Origin: Candidatus Dormiibacter sp.
GTDB taxonomy: Bacteria > Chloroflexota > Dormibacteria > UBA8260
Direction: 5' to 3'
DNA length: 28,503 nt
NCBI GenBank assembly: GCA_025450495.1
Contig: JANWHI010000077.1
Location: forward strand, 1 to 28,503
The position numbers and the translations under genes are program-made. Under the pieces are notes generated by a model. The model was given only the letters and a program-made list of their open reading frames with translations, was not told the DNA's origin and searched no databases. Below, piece after piece: positions 1 to 6,994 of this stretch; position 1 is the stretch's first letter, and each line of letters opens with the position of its first letter.

Positions 1-281
1 CGAAAGCGCTCGATCACGCCGGCCCGCAGCTCGGCGATGAGCCCGAACCCCACCCCGCTGGCACCGAACAGTCCGAGCTGGATGAGCAGGCCCGGCACGA
101 ACACGTTGTACGCGCCCCCCGGTGGGAACCCGGGAGTCCGTGCCAGCGACTTGAGCAGCGGCGCGAAGAGCACGAGATACAGCACTGGCTGGAGCACCCC
201 TATGGCCACCCACGCCGGGTTGCGCACGAACACCATGAGGTAGCGCTGGAACATCAACCACGTGTCACGAAGGAACTTCAT
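1..281 (-). CDS. ABC-2 type transporter permease (DrrB-like), 5' part only
   Basis: Membrane permease of an ABC exporter; it would form the channel energised by the ATPase encoded just upstream. Only the first 93 residues lie in the window. The visible protein starts MKFLRDTWLMFQRYLMVF and has a hydrophobic segment at about residues 23-45 (WVAIGVLQPVLYLVLFAPLL), then a second at about 60-85, as at the N-terminus of DrrB/ABC-2 permeases. The start at 281 is supported by a strong AGGAGG at 288-293 with 6 nt spacing; that SD overlaps the TAG stop of the ATPase gene (292-294), so the two are translated together. Family assignment rests on hydrophobicity, the N-terminal pattern and the ATPase partner. 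Substrate unknown; drug or lipid efflux is inferred from the family. Confidence 0.85.
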   Translation of the reverse strand, partial: MKFLRDTWLMFQRYLMVFVRNPAWVAIGVLQPVLYLVLFAPLLKSLARTPGFPPGGAYNVFVPGLLIQLGLFGASGVGFGLIAELRAGVIERF

Positions 282-291
282 CGTCGGCCTC

Positions 292-1236
292 CTATGCGGC
301 GTCGCGCAGCGAGCGACCGGTCTGGCGGAGGAACACGTCGTCGAGCGTGGGGCGACTCAGGGTCAGAGTCTCCAGCGCGATGCCGGCGTTGTCGAGCACG
401 CGCAGGATCTGCGGCATCGCCGTCTCGCCGCGGTCGACGTAGAGGCGCACGGTGCCGTCGGCGGCGCTGGCCTCGCGCACGAAGTGCTGTGCCTCGAGCA
501 GCCCGAGCGCACGCTCGTGTGCGTCGCCGGTGCCGACCACGACGACGTCACCAGCGACCTGGCGCTTGAGCTCGTCGGGTGTGCCCTTGGCGACGATCCG
601 GCCGTGGTCGATGATGGCGATGCGCTGGCAGAGCGCGTCCGCCTCCTCGAGGTAGTGGGTGGTCAAAAAGACGGTGGTACCGGCGTCGCGCAGGGCGCGC
701 ACCTCGTCCCACATGCGCGCCCGGCTCTGGGGATCGAGGCCGGTGGTGGGCTCGTCGAGGAAGAGCAGCTCGGGACGGTGCATCAGTCCAACCCCGACGT
801 CCAGCCGGCGGCGCTGACCGCCCGAATATGTCTTGGTGGCTCGGTCGGCGGCGTCCTCGAGCTCGAGGCGGGCGAGCAGCTCGGTGGCGCGCCGCTGTGC
901 CTCGGCGCTGCTCATCCCGTAGAGGCGTCCCTGGATGACCATCTCGGAGCGGCCGGAGACCTCCGGAGCGCTGCTGCCCTCCTGGCTGACGTAGCCGATG
1001 TGCCAGCGCACCCTGGCCGGCTCGCGGCGCAGGTCGAAGCCGGCCACGGTGGCCTCGCCGCTGGTCGGCGGCAGCAGTGTCGACAGCATGCGCAGCGTGG
1101 TGGTCTTGCCCGCGCCGTTGGGGCCGAGGAAGCCGAAGATCTCGCCCTTGGCGACGTCGAGATCGACACCGGCCACGGCTTCGACGAGCGATTTGCGTCC
1201 CTTGAAGGTGCGCCGGAGGTCGTGGGTCTCGATCAT
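292..1236 (-). CDS. ABC transporter ATP-binding protein (DrrA-like drug exporter)
   Basis: ATPase subunit of an exporter of the DrrA/daunorubicin-resistance type, 314 aa, cytoplasmic face of the membrane. Visible motifs: Walker A GPNGAGKT at about residues 38-45, Q-loop region near YVSQEG (83-88), ABC signature YSGGQ at 137-141, Walker B LLFLDEP at about 157-163, switch histidine in TTHYLEEAD, and the C-terminal extension ending PTLDDVFLRQTGRSLRD that is typical of DrrA-like ATPases. The start at 1236 (MIETHDLRRTF) is chosen over a longer frame because it has GGGGAG 8 nt upstream and its ATG overlaps the padR stop as ATGA. It is the middle gene of padR-ATPase-permease. Substrate cannot be read from sequence. 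Confidence 0.94.
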   Translation of the reverse strand: MIETHDLRRTFKGRKSLVEAVAGVDLDVAKGEIFGFLGPNGAGKTTTLRMLSTLLPPTSGEATVAGFDLRREPARVRWHIGYVSQEGSSAPEVSGRSEMVIQGRLYGMSSAEAQRRATELLARLELEDAADRATKTYSGGQRRRLDVGVGLMHRPELLFLDEPTTGLDPQSRARMWDEVRALRDAGTTVFLTTHYLEEADALCQRIAIIDHGRIVAKGTPDELKRQVAGDVVVVGTGDAHERALGLLEAQHFVREASAADGTVRLYVDRGETAMPQILRVLDNAGIALETLTLSRPTLDDVFLRQTGRSLRDAA

Positions 1237-1910
1237 CTGCTGTGCTCCCCTGTCGACGTCTGCGTCTGATGGCTCGTGATGTGTGCGTGCTGCGCCTCTT
1301 CGGCGGCGTGCATGGCCGCGAAATGAGCGGCGATGATCTCCTCGTTCCAGGCGAGCGTTCCCGACTCCATGTCGTGGAGAAGGGAGCCCACCCACTCCAG
1401 CTCCGCGTTGGCCAGCGCCATGGAATGCTCGAGCTCGAGCAGCACCAGCCGGGGCAGATGCAGCTGCTCCTGGAGCAACCGGTGGCTCTCGTCGAGGCCC
1501 ACCAACGCGGCGCGGAGGTTCACTGTCCGGGTGCGAAGCGCCGCCTGGGCGCGCTCCTGGTCGAGGTACGCGATCAGCCCCATGGCGACGTTGAAGACGA
1601 GGTCACGGTGCACCGGGGTCTCGAGCAGCTCCGCGAGCCAGTTCTCCAGGTGCTCGCGGCCGTCGCCTGTGATCCGGTAGACGGTGCGCTCGGGGCGCCG
1701 GCCCTCGCGGCTGGTCTCGAGCTGCTCGATGAGCCCGGCGGCGTCCAGCTCCTCGATGGCGCGGTACAGCTCGCGGGTCTTGCCGACCGCGTACGTCTTG
1801 TGCCGTCCCCTGAGCAGGCGCTGGATCTCGTAGGGGTGGCGAGGCTGCTCGCTGATCAAGGCCAGTGTGGCCAGGCCGATCATGTCTTTGGGGCTAGTGC
1901 GGGTTTCCAT
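1233..1910 (-). CDS. PadR family transcriptional regulator
   Basis: Winged-helix repressor, 225 aa, probably controlling its own operon including the downstream ABC exporter. The N-terminal PadR domain is clear: MIGLATLALISEQPRHPYEI followed by the recognition region and the wing with EGRRPERTVYRITGDGREHL. The C-terminal half (about 100-190) is helical, as in PadR-s2 dimerisation domains (LDQERAQAALRTRTVNLRAAL). The start at 1910 (METRTSPKD) is preferred to an upstream ATG at 1940 because the TATAGT box at 1923-1928 and an imperfect palindrome at 1909-1927 place the promoter just before it. The stop overlaps the ATPase start by 4 nt. Induction by an exporter substrate is a family expectation, not shown here. 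Confidence 0.93.
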   Translation of the reverse strand: METRTSPKDMIGLATLALISEQPRHPYEIQRLLRGRHKTYAVGKTRELYRAIEELDAAGLIEQLETSREGRRPERTVYRITGDGREHLENWLAELLETPVHRDLVFNVAMGLIAYLDQERAQAALRTRTVNLRAALVGLDESHRLLQEQLHLPRLVLLELEHSMALANAELEWVGSLLHDMESGTLAWNEEIIAAHFAAMHAAEEAQHAHITSHQTQTSTGEHSR

Positions 1911-1928
1911 ATTGCGGACCGCACTATA
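1909..1928 (-). promoter_or_regulatory. padR promoter with palindromic putative operator
   Basis: The 19-base stretch ATATTGCGGACCGCACTAT (1909-1927) is an imperfect palindrome centred on the A at 1918, with one mismatched pair between its arms. It includes most of the minus-strand -10 box TATAGT (1923-1928) and reaches into the padR ATG. A PadR dimer bound here would block transcription of the operon, so autoregulation is the simple reading. No good -35 box is visible. The predicted transcript would have a leader of only a few nucleotides. Confidence 0.6.
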
Positions 1929-1972
1929 GCAGGTCGCCAAAGCCCCGAGTGGTTGAGCGGTAGCGTGTCCGC

Positions 1973-2356
1973 TCAGGCGAGCGCGATGATCTCGACCAGG
2001 TGCCCAAGGCCGGCCAGGTCGCGTGGGTTGCGGGTGTACAGCCGAGCATCATGTGCCGCCGCTGTGGCGGCGATGAGGAGATCCATCACGCGCGCCCGCG
2101 GCTGACGACCGATCGCAGCTGCAGCGCTGGCCAGGCGGCCGTAGTGACGGGCCACCACGTCGTCGATGGGCAGCGCGGCGAAGGTGCGCTCGACCACGCC
2201 GAGGCGGCGCAGGCGTTCAGCCCTGACCGGTTCGGAGCCGGCGATGAGCACGCCGAAGTGCAGCTCGGCCAGCGACGCGGTGCTGATCGCCAGGTCGCCC
2301 TCGAGCGGCGGTGGTGCTGGACCGAGCAGGACGCGGGTGTCGAGCACCGACCTCAT
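1973..2356 (-). CDS. vapC: VapC-type PIN-domain toxin
   Basis: Putative endoribonuclease toxin of a VapBC pair, 127 aa, the usual length. The PIN fold is indicated by spaced acidic residues: D6 in SVLDTRVLL, E31 in ASLAELHFG, D92 in RVMDLLIAA, and the C-terminal LYTRNPRDLAGL segment (about 106-117), which is characteristic of VapC even though the fourth position is N110 rather than D. All expected core residues are present, so the toxin looks intact. The start MRSVLDTR at 2356 overlaps the antitoxin stop by 4 nt (ATGA), the standard vapBC arrangement. A longer in-frame extension to 2464 would run through the antitoxin and is rejected. The RNA target is unknown. Confidence 0.9.
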   Translation of the reverse strand: MRSVLDTRVLLGPAPPPLEGDLAISTASLAELHFGVLIAGSEPVRAERLRRLGVVERTFAALPIDDVVARHYGRLASAAAAIGRQPRARVMDLLIAATAAAHDARLYTRNPRDLAGLGHLVEIIALA

Positions 2357-2595
2357 GCGGCGAACGGGTCGCGAGGTGCCTGGTCGATCCGGCGACGGTC
2401 CGCCTCCCAGGCGGAGTCGCCCGGCCCGGCGAAGATGGCGGACACGTCGGGCCACTGCCGCCATCGCTCGCGCTGGATGGGGCCGAGCTGGGCCATCTCA
2501 CGGCCGCTGACGGTGACGATGATGGTCTCGCCACACGCTGCTCGGCGCACCAGGTCGCTGGCGCGTTGCCGGAGCTCCCGCAGCCCTGTGCTCAT
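2353..2595 (-). CDS. vapB: Phd/YefM-type (VapB) antitoxin
   Basis: Antitoxin, 80 aa, that would bind and neutralise the PIN toxin encoded immediately downstream. The N-terminal segment STGLRELRQRASDLVRRAACGETIIVTVSGREMAQL has the Phd/YefM layout: a short helix region followed by the strand pair of the DNA-binding dimer domain. The C-terminal tail (WEADRRRIDQAPRDPFAA) fits a toxin-binding tail. The start at 2595 (MSTGLREL) is chosen over the ATG at 2613 because that one lies inside the palindromic operator and would add six residues unlike the family. Transcription is probably leaderless from the box at 2605-2610, with conditional autorepression by the VapBC complex as in the family. Confidence 0.88.
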   Translation of the reverse strand: MSTGLRELRQRASDLVRRAACGETIIVTVSGREMAQLGPIQRERWRQWPDVSAIFAGPGDSAWEADRRRIDQAPRDPFAA

Positions 2596-2604
2596 GGGCG
2601 CACG

Positions 2605-2619
2605 ATAGCACATGTGCTA
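2605..2619 (-). promoter_or_regulatory. vapBC promoter/operator: perfect 14-bp palindrome
   Basis: TAGCACATGTGCTA (2606-2619) is a perfect 14-base inverted repeat 10 nt upstream of the vapB start. It overlaps the minus-strand hexamer TGCTAT (2605-2610), a plausible -10 box ending 9 nt before the ATG. A palindrome at this place is the expected binding site for a VapBC complex. Operator function is inferred from position and symmetry. Confidence 0.65.
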
Positions 2620-2660
2620 CCGGGGCGTCCGGGCGTGGTCACCAAACGTACCATGGCGCC

Positions 2661-3254
2661 GTGGAGCTTCCTGAGCTGATGGTCGCTGATGCTGCCGCAT
2701 GGCGAACCTGGCTGAATGGCAACCACGCCAACCCACAAGGCGTGCGACTGGTCCTCGCCAAGCAGGGCACGACGCATCCGACGACGCTCTCCTACGACGA
2801 GGCACTCGACGAGGCGATCTGCTTTGGCTGGATCGACGGGCAGCTCGGGCGCCGTGACAGCACAACGTTCCTGCGACGATTCACACCCCGAAACGCCCGG
2901 AGCCCCTGGTCTCAACGCAACGTTGCCATCGCCGAGCGGTTGAGCGCCTCCGGACGAATGCACCGATCAGGGGATGACGAAGTTCGGCGGGCGAAGGCGG
3001 ATGGTCGATGGGAGGCCGCCTACGCCGGTCGGAGTGGCGCAGTGGTTCCAGAGGACCTGGCGAGGGCATTGGCGGCCAACCCCCGTGCTCTGGCGATGTT
3101 TCAAACGCTCTCGGGTGCGAACCGGTACTCCATCGTCTATCGGATCGGAAGCGCGAAGAAGGTCGAGACCCGAGCCAGGCGAGTCGACCAGTTTGTGGAG
3201 ATGCTGGCCCGAGGCGAGACCATTCACCCGCAAGGTCCACGCCCATCCGTCTAG
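2661..3254 (+). CDS. YdeI/OmpD-associated family protein
   Basis: A 197-aa cytoplasmic protein of the YdeI/OmdA group, whose members have been linked to resistance to cationic peptides or bacteriocins but whose biochemical role is unclear. The diagnostic stretch is YDEALDEAICFGWIDGQL (about residues 46-63), followed by FLRRFTPRNARSPWSQRN (about 71-88) and a C-terminal segment with RIGSAKKVETRARRVDQFVEML. The GTG start at 2661 is chosen because TACCAT at 2649-2654 ends 6 nt before it, fitting the leaderless pattern of neighbouring genes; an internal ATG at 2679 is an alternative. It is transcribed divergently from vapBC with only 65 nt between the starts, so the two promoters are back to back. 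No functional link to neighbours is evident. Confidence 0.85.
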   Translation: MELPELMVADAAAWRTWLNGNHANPQGVRLVLAKQGTTHPTTLSYDEALDEAICFGWIDGQLGRRDSTTFLRRFTPRNARSPWSQRNVAIAERLSASGRMHRSGDDEVRRAKADGRWEAAYAGRSGAVVPEDLARALAANPRALAMFQTLSGANRYSIVYRIGSAKKVETRARRVDQFVEMLARGETIHPQGPRPSV

Positions 3255-3279
3255 GGAATCGCTGCAGACTGGCTGACGC

Positions 3280-4161
3280 CTAGCGCAGATCCAGGTCGCA
3301 GATGCGCTGCGCGGCCTGCAGGTAGCGCTTGCGCGTGCCCTGGACGACGTCGGCGGGCAGCTCGGGACCGGGGGGGGTCTTGTCCCATTTGAGGGTTTCG
3401 AGGTAGTCGCGGACGAACTGCTTGTCCATCGAGGTGACCGACTCACCCTCGCGCCATTCCGAGATCTCCCAGAAGCGCGAGGAGTCGGGGGTGAAGATCT
3501 CGTCGATGAGGGTCAGCTCGCCGTCGATGATGCCGAACTCGAACTTGGTGTCGGCGAGGTAGATGCCGCGCTCCTCGCAGTGGGCGGCGGCGAAGTTGTA
3601 GAGGTCGAGCGACACCTGCTCGAGGCGGAGCGCGAGGTCGGGGCCGACCACCTCGCCGAGCGTGGCGCGGCTGATGTTCTCGTCGTGGCCGGTGTCGTTC
3701 TTGGCGGCGGGAGTGAAGCGCGGGTGGTCGAGCCGTCCCGACTCGCGCAGGCCTTCGGGCAGCGCCTCGCCAGCGAGCGTGCCGTCGCTGCGGTACTCCT
3801 TCCAGCCGCTGCCGGAGATGTAGCCGCGCACCACGCACTCGATGTCGATGCGCTCAGCGCGGCGCACGCGCATCGAGCGCTGCAGCCAGTCGTCGCGCTC
3901 TGCTTGCGGGATGACGTCGGGGTCGTCGGGAAGCAGGTGGTTCGCGCTGATGTGCGCGGTCTTGTCGAACCACCAGCGCGACATCTGGGTGAGCACCCGA
4001 CCCTTGTCGGGGATCGGTGTGGGCAGCACGACGTCGAACGCGCTGAGCCGGTCGGTGGCGACCATCAGGAGCGTGTCGTCGTCGAGCTCGAAGGTGTCGC
4101 GCACCTTGCCGCGACGGAACACGGTGAGACCCTCGGCCTGCGCACTTGTCATCACCGGCAT
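3280..4161 (-). CDS. purC: Phosphoribosylaminoimidazole-succinocarboxamide synthase (SAICAR synthetase)
   Basis: Catalyses ATP-dependent ligation of aspartate to CAIR to give SAICAR in de novo purine synthesis. The 293-aa protein matches the longer single-domain PurC type. Visible motifs: GKVRDTFEL (about 18-26) forming the nucleotide-binding loop, DRLSAFDVVLPTPIPDKG (37-54), VVRGYISGSGWKEY (about 109-122), and DTKFEFGIIDGELTLIDEI near 204-222 followed by TPDSSRFW. The ATG at 4161 overlaps the purB stop by one base (TGATG), so it is translationally coupled to purB; M4 is a possible alternative start. The gene is convergent with the YdeI-like gene, with only 25 nt between stops. Confidence 0.97.
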   Translation of the reverse strand: MPVMTSAQAEGLTVFRRGKVRDTFELDDDTLLMVATDRLSAFDVVLPTPIPDKGRVLTQMSRWWFDKTAHISANHLLPDDPDVIPQAERDDWLQRSMRVRRAERIDIECVVRGYISGSGWKEYRSDGTLAGEALPEGLRESGRLDHPRFTPAAKNDTGHDENISRATLGEVVGPDLALRLEQVSLDLYNFAAAHCEERGIYLADTKFEFGIIDGELTLIDEIFTPDSSRFWEISEWREGESVTSMDKQFVRDYLETLKWDKTPPGPELPADVVQGTRKRYLQAAQRICDLDLR

Positions 4162-5534
4162 CAGAATCGTCCTCCTCCCAAACCTGCTTCAACAGCCAGC
4201 TCCCGCGGAGCCTGCTCGATATCCGGAGCACCGCCTGTGGTCGACAGACCGAGGCGATCGTAGGTGTCGTCGATGTGGTGTAGGAACGCCTGGACGTCGA
4301 AGGCGTTGGCGAGAATGTCGGGCCCGAGAGCATCGCGCAGCTCAGCGTCTGCCTGCACGAGCTCGCGGAAACCGGCCTCGCCGTCGCGGGCGCGTCGCGC
4401 CAGTGCCTGCACCGCACGGTAGGCGCGCTCGCGGGGCCAGCCGGCTTCGATGATCAGCGCGCCGAGCACGCGCTGCGAAAAGACCACGCCACCGAAGGCG
4501 TCGACGTGGGCGCGCATGTTCTCTGGGCGCACGCGCAGGCCGGTGACGACGCGTATCGAGAGGCGCAATGCGTAGGCGGTCAGCGCGCAGGCGTCGGGCA
4601 GGATGACGCGCTCGGCGGAGGAGTGCGAGATGTCGCGCTCGTGCCAGAGCGCGACGTTGTCGAGCGCGGTCATGGCGTGGCCGCGGAGGACGCGGGCGAT
4701 GCCGCAGATGCGCTCGCAGAGGACGGGATTGCGCTTGTGGGGCATCGCCGACGAGCCCTTCTGGCGCTCACTGAACGGCTCCTCGGCCTCGTCGACCTCG
4801 GTGATCTGCAGCAGCCGGATGGTGGTGGCGAGGCGCTCGAGCACCGCGCCCAGGATGGCCAGCGCCGAGACGAACGAGGCGTGGCGGTCACGGGCGAGCA
4901 CCTGGGTGGTGGCGGGCGCGACGGCGAGCCCGAGGCCGCGGCACACGTGCTCCTCCACCTTGGGCGACACGCTGGTGTGGGTGCCGACGGCGCCGCTGAT
5001 CTGGCCGACAGCCACCTCGAAGGCGGCGGCGCGGAGACGTTCGCGCGAGCGGCGCACCTCGTCGTAGTGGTTGGCCAGCTTGACGCCGAACGTCAGCGGC
5101 TCGGCGTGCACGCCGTGGGTGCGACCCATCATCAGGGTGAGGCGGTGCTTCTCCGCCTGCTTGGCCAGGGCCTGCTCGAGCTTGGCGGCGTCGGCGTCGA
5201 TGATCGCGGCGGCGTCGCGCAGCTGGGTGGCCAGGGCGGTGTCGACGATGTCGGATGACGTCAGGCCGAGGTGGATGAAGCGACCCTCGTCGCCGAGCGT
5301 TTCCTGGACGGCGGCGACGAACGCGGCGACGTCGTGGCCCTGCTCGGCCTCCAGCTGGTTGATGCGATCTTTGTCGATGCGCGCGCGGCGCAGCGCGGGG
5401 AGCACGTCCTCGGGCACCCGGCCAAGCTCGGCCCAGCCCTCGGAGGCCAGCAGCTCGATGTCCAGCCACCGCCGGAGCCGCGACTCGTCGCTGAAGATCG
5501 CGGCGATCTCGGGAGGCGTGTAGCGGGGAATCAC
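4161..5534 (-). CDS. purB: Adenylosuccinate lyase
   Basis: Cleaves SAICAR to AICAR plus fumarate and adenylosuccinate to AMP plus fumarate, acting just after PurC in purine synthesis and again in the AMP branch. 457 aa, normal for the family. Motifs: HLGLTSSDIVDTAL (88-101), GRTHGVHAEP (137-146) with the catalytic histidine region, and the fumarase/lyase signature GSSAMPHKRNP (260-270) with the catalytic serine loop. The GTG start at 5534 (protein begins MIPRYTPPEIAAIF) is supported by TAGAAT at 5543-5548, giving a leaderless transcript. It forms a two-gene operon with purC; no other pur gene is in the window. Confidence 0.97.
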   Translation of the reverse strand: MIPRYTPPEIAAIFSDESRLRRWLDIELLASEGWAELGRVPEDVLPALRRARIDKDRINQLEAEQGHDVAAFVAAVQETLGDEGRFIHLGLTSSDIVDTALATQLRDAAAIIDADAAKLEQALAKQAEKHRLTLMMGRTHGVHAEPLTFGVKLANHYDEVRRSRERLRAAAFEVAVGQISGAVGTHTSVSPKVEEHVCRGLGLAVAPATTQVLARDRHASFVSALAILGAVLERLATTIRLLQITEVDEAEEPFSERQKGSSAMPHKRNPVLCERICGIARVLRGHAMTALDNVALWHERDISHSSAERVILPDACALTAYALRLSIRVVTGLRVRPENMRAHVDAFGGVVFSQRVLGALIIEAGWPRERAYRAVQALARRARDGEAGFRELVQADAELRDALGPDILANAFDVQAFLHHIDDTYDRLGLSTTGGAPDIEQAPRELAVEAGLGGGRF

Positions 5535-5542
5535 GTGGGTCG

Positions 5543-5548
5543 ATTCTA
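5543..5548 (-). promoter_or_regulatory. purBC -10 box, leaderless start
   Basis: The minus-strand hexamer TAGAAT ends 8 nt before the GTG of purB, so transcription would begin at or within a base or two of the start codon. No SD is present, consistent with leaderless translation. Confidence 0.6.
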
Positions 5549-5654
5549 CGGGCGGGTGGGATTTGGTCGTCGGCGGGGGACGGGGAGGCGGGACGGTGCA
5601 AGGATGTCGACTTCGGCGGCGCGGCCCGACGCCTCTGCCGGCGCTGACGCGTGG

Positions 5655-5723
5655 TTAGGCTGGGGCGAGTTCGTGGACGGCCGCCATGACCAGGATGATG
5701 TCGAGCGCGACCAACGCGGTCAT
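5655..5723 (-). CDS. Possible 22-codon hydrophobic peptide, stop-start overlapped with the NmrA-like gene
   Basis: A short frame, MTALVALDIILVMAAVHELAPA, begins with an ATG that shares one base with the TGA of the upstream NmrA-like gene (TGATG at 5721-5725). It would be a single membrane-spanning peptide. The residues read upstream in the same frame (DANHGGFRL) also look protein-like, so an alternative is that this is the original C-terminus or a fused downstream domain separated by a frameshift. There is no independent support for translation beyond the overlap. The rest of the gap down to purB (5535-5654) shows no gene or repeat that I can identify. Confidence 0.25.
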   Translation of the reverse strand: MTALVALDIILVMAAVHELAPA

Positions 5724-6532
5724 CAGCCTGAACCCGCCGTGGTTGGCGTCCTGTCCGGGGCGGCCGTCGGCGTGGTCGGCGGATGGAATTCCATGTCGAC
5801 GGTGTCCATCGCCAGCGCCGCTGCGCCTCGCCGCGATACGTGTGAGGCGACCCGCAGCAGCCCACGGGGGATGGGGCGGACCTTGCCTGACGTGCCGCGT
5901 CTTCGCTGACCCTCGGCGGCGAGCTCGTTCAACGTGAGGTTGTCTGGTCCCGCCACATCGATGATGGTGCCGCGCAGTGCGGGGTCGACCACCGCACGCT
6001 CGACAGCGGCAGCGACGTCCTCGACGGAGACGAAGTTGATGGGGTTGTCGCCGTGGCCGAAGACGATCTTGCTGGTGAGCTCGTCCCACAGCTCGCGGAA
6101 CGCGGTGGCTCGGACGATGGTCCAGCGCACGGAGCTGGCGCGGAGGTGCCGCTCGGCGGCGTATTTGGCGCGGAACAGCTCCATTGGGTGACCTGCCGAC
6201 GCGCCGACGACGGACATCATGACCACGTCGGCGCCGGCGGCGGCTGCGGCGTCGATGAGGTGCGCGTTGCCGTCGCGATCGACGGATGCGGGCGTCACCT
6301 TTCCTTTCCCGCCGAACCCGTGCACGGCGGATACGACGGTGGTCACACCACGCATCGCCGCCTGCAAGCTGGCGGGGTCGCGCACATCACCGGTGACGAC
6401 GGCGGCCTGGTCGGCGAGGTGCTTCGCTCTGGCGGGATCGCGGGTGAGCACGCGCACATCGAGGCCGCGGCGGGCGAGCCGTTGTACGACCAGGGTTCCC
6501 AGCCGGCCGGTGCCACCGGCGACGAGGATCAC
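5723..6532 (-). CDS. NmrA-like/atypical SDR NAD(P)-binding protein
   Basis: A 269-aa protein with an N-terminal Rossmann fold, beginning MILVAGGTGRLGTLVVQRLA with the glycine-rich GGTGRLG loop (about residues 6-12), followed by RVLTRDP (about 26-32) and VVTGDVRDPASL. The middle contains VVSAVHGFGG, the central region VVMMSVVGASAGHPMELFRAKYAAE and WTIVRATAFRELWDEL, as in NmrA-like and complex-I NDUFA9-like atypical SDRs that bind NAD(P) and act as redox sensors or oxidoreductases. The GTG start at 6532 overlaps the stop of the upstream SnoaL-like gene by 4 nt. The C-terminal tail after about residue 245 (EFHPPTTPTAAPDRTP) is low-complexity and could reflect a frameshift. Substrate unknown. It is probably regulated with its partner by the divergent TetR protein. 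Confidence 0.87.
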   Translation of the reverse strand: MILVAGGTGRLGTLVVQRLARRGLDVRVLTRDPARAKHLADQAAVVTGDVRDPASLQAAMRGVTTVVSAVHGFGGKGKVTPASVDRDGNAHLIDAAAAAGADVVMMSVVGASAGHPMELFRAKYAAERHLRASSVRWTIVRATAFRELWDELTSKIVFGHGDNPINFVSVEDVAAAVERAVVDPALRGTIIDVAGPDNLTLNELAAEGQRRRGTSGKVRPIPRGLLRVASHVSRRGAAALAMDTVDMEFHPPTTPTAAPDRTPTTAGSG

Positions 6533-6942
6533 GCGCGCACAACCTGGGCGCGGACGGCGTCGTCGACGGTGCCGGCGCCCTCGTCGACCGGCTCGAGGTA
6601 GAAGCGCGCCGACTGCGCGAGGCCGTCGCGGACCTCCCACACGATGACGCCGCGCATGTGGTGCGACGTGCCGTCGCGTCGCGTGCCGCGCATCTCCCAC
6701 TCGGTCCACGCCGTGTCGTCATCCGCCGTCTGGCGCAGCACCTCGACGCGCAGGTCGGGCACGAACCCGAAGATCTGCTCCCAGTTGCGGCGGACCTGGT
6801 CGCGCCCGCGGAAGCTGCGCGCGGGGTGCAGCGGCGTCGCGTTGGCGTAGTCCTCCGCGAAGCAGCCGACCAGCGCCTCGATGTCGTGGGCGTTGGTGGC
6901 GTCCACCAAGCGGTTCACCATCTCCCGCGCCTGCTCTGCCAT
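6529..6942 (-). CDS. SnoaL-like / NTF2-fold protein
   Basis: A 137-aa protein with the SnoaL-like polyketide-cyclase/NTF2 fold: N-terminal helix AREMVNRLVDATNAHDIEAL, then CFAEDYANATPLHPARSFRG, GRDQVRRNWEQIF, and alternating strands to FYLEPVDEG. Members are cyclases, isomerases, hydrolases or non-catalytic binding proteins, so a reaction cannot be named. Its ATG is preceded by GGGGAGG with about 8 nt spacing (revcomp just upstream of 6942), so unlike many genes here it has a conventional leader. It is the first gene of a two-gene unit with the NmrA-like gene (4-nt overlap) and diverges from tetR, which probably controls it. Confidence 0.85.
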   Translation of the reverse strand: MAEQAREMVNRLVDATNAHDIEALVGCFAEDYANATPLHPARSFRGRDQVRRNWEQIFGFVPDLRVEVLRQTADDDTAWTEWEMRGTRRDGTSHHMRGVIVWEVRDGLAQSARFYLEPVDEGAGTVDDAVRAQVVRA

Positions 6943-6966
6943 CTTGCCTGCCTCCCCGGCCGGACT

Positions 6967-6992
6967 ATTCGTTCTAGTTTGCTAGAATCAAT
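6967..6992. promoter_or_regulatory. Putative TetR operator between divergent genes
   Basis: A 26-base imperfect palindrome with perfect core TTCTAG-N4-CTAGAA (6972-6987) and outer ATT/AAT arms (6967-6969 and 6990-6992). It contains the tetR -10 box TAGAAT (6983-6988), which ends 6 nt before the tetR ATG, and a minus-strand TAGAAC (6971-6976) that could serve the SnoaL-like gene. One bound TetR dimer would therefore repress both directions. Function is inferred from symmetry and position. Confidence 0.7.
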
Positions 6993-6994
6993 TC

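Noticed and set aside
1944..1985. tRNA-like sequence (CCGAGTGGTTGAGCGGTAGCG) downstream of vapC
   Set aside because: It recalls a tRNA D-arm, but no acceptor stem, anticodon arm or T-arm follows in a fitting place, so there is no tRNA here and no sign of an attachment site.
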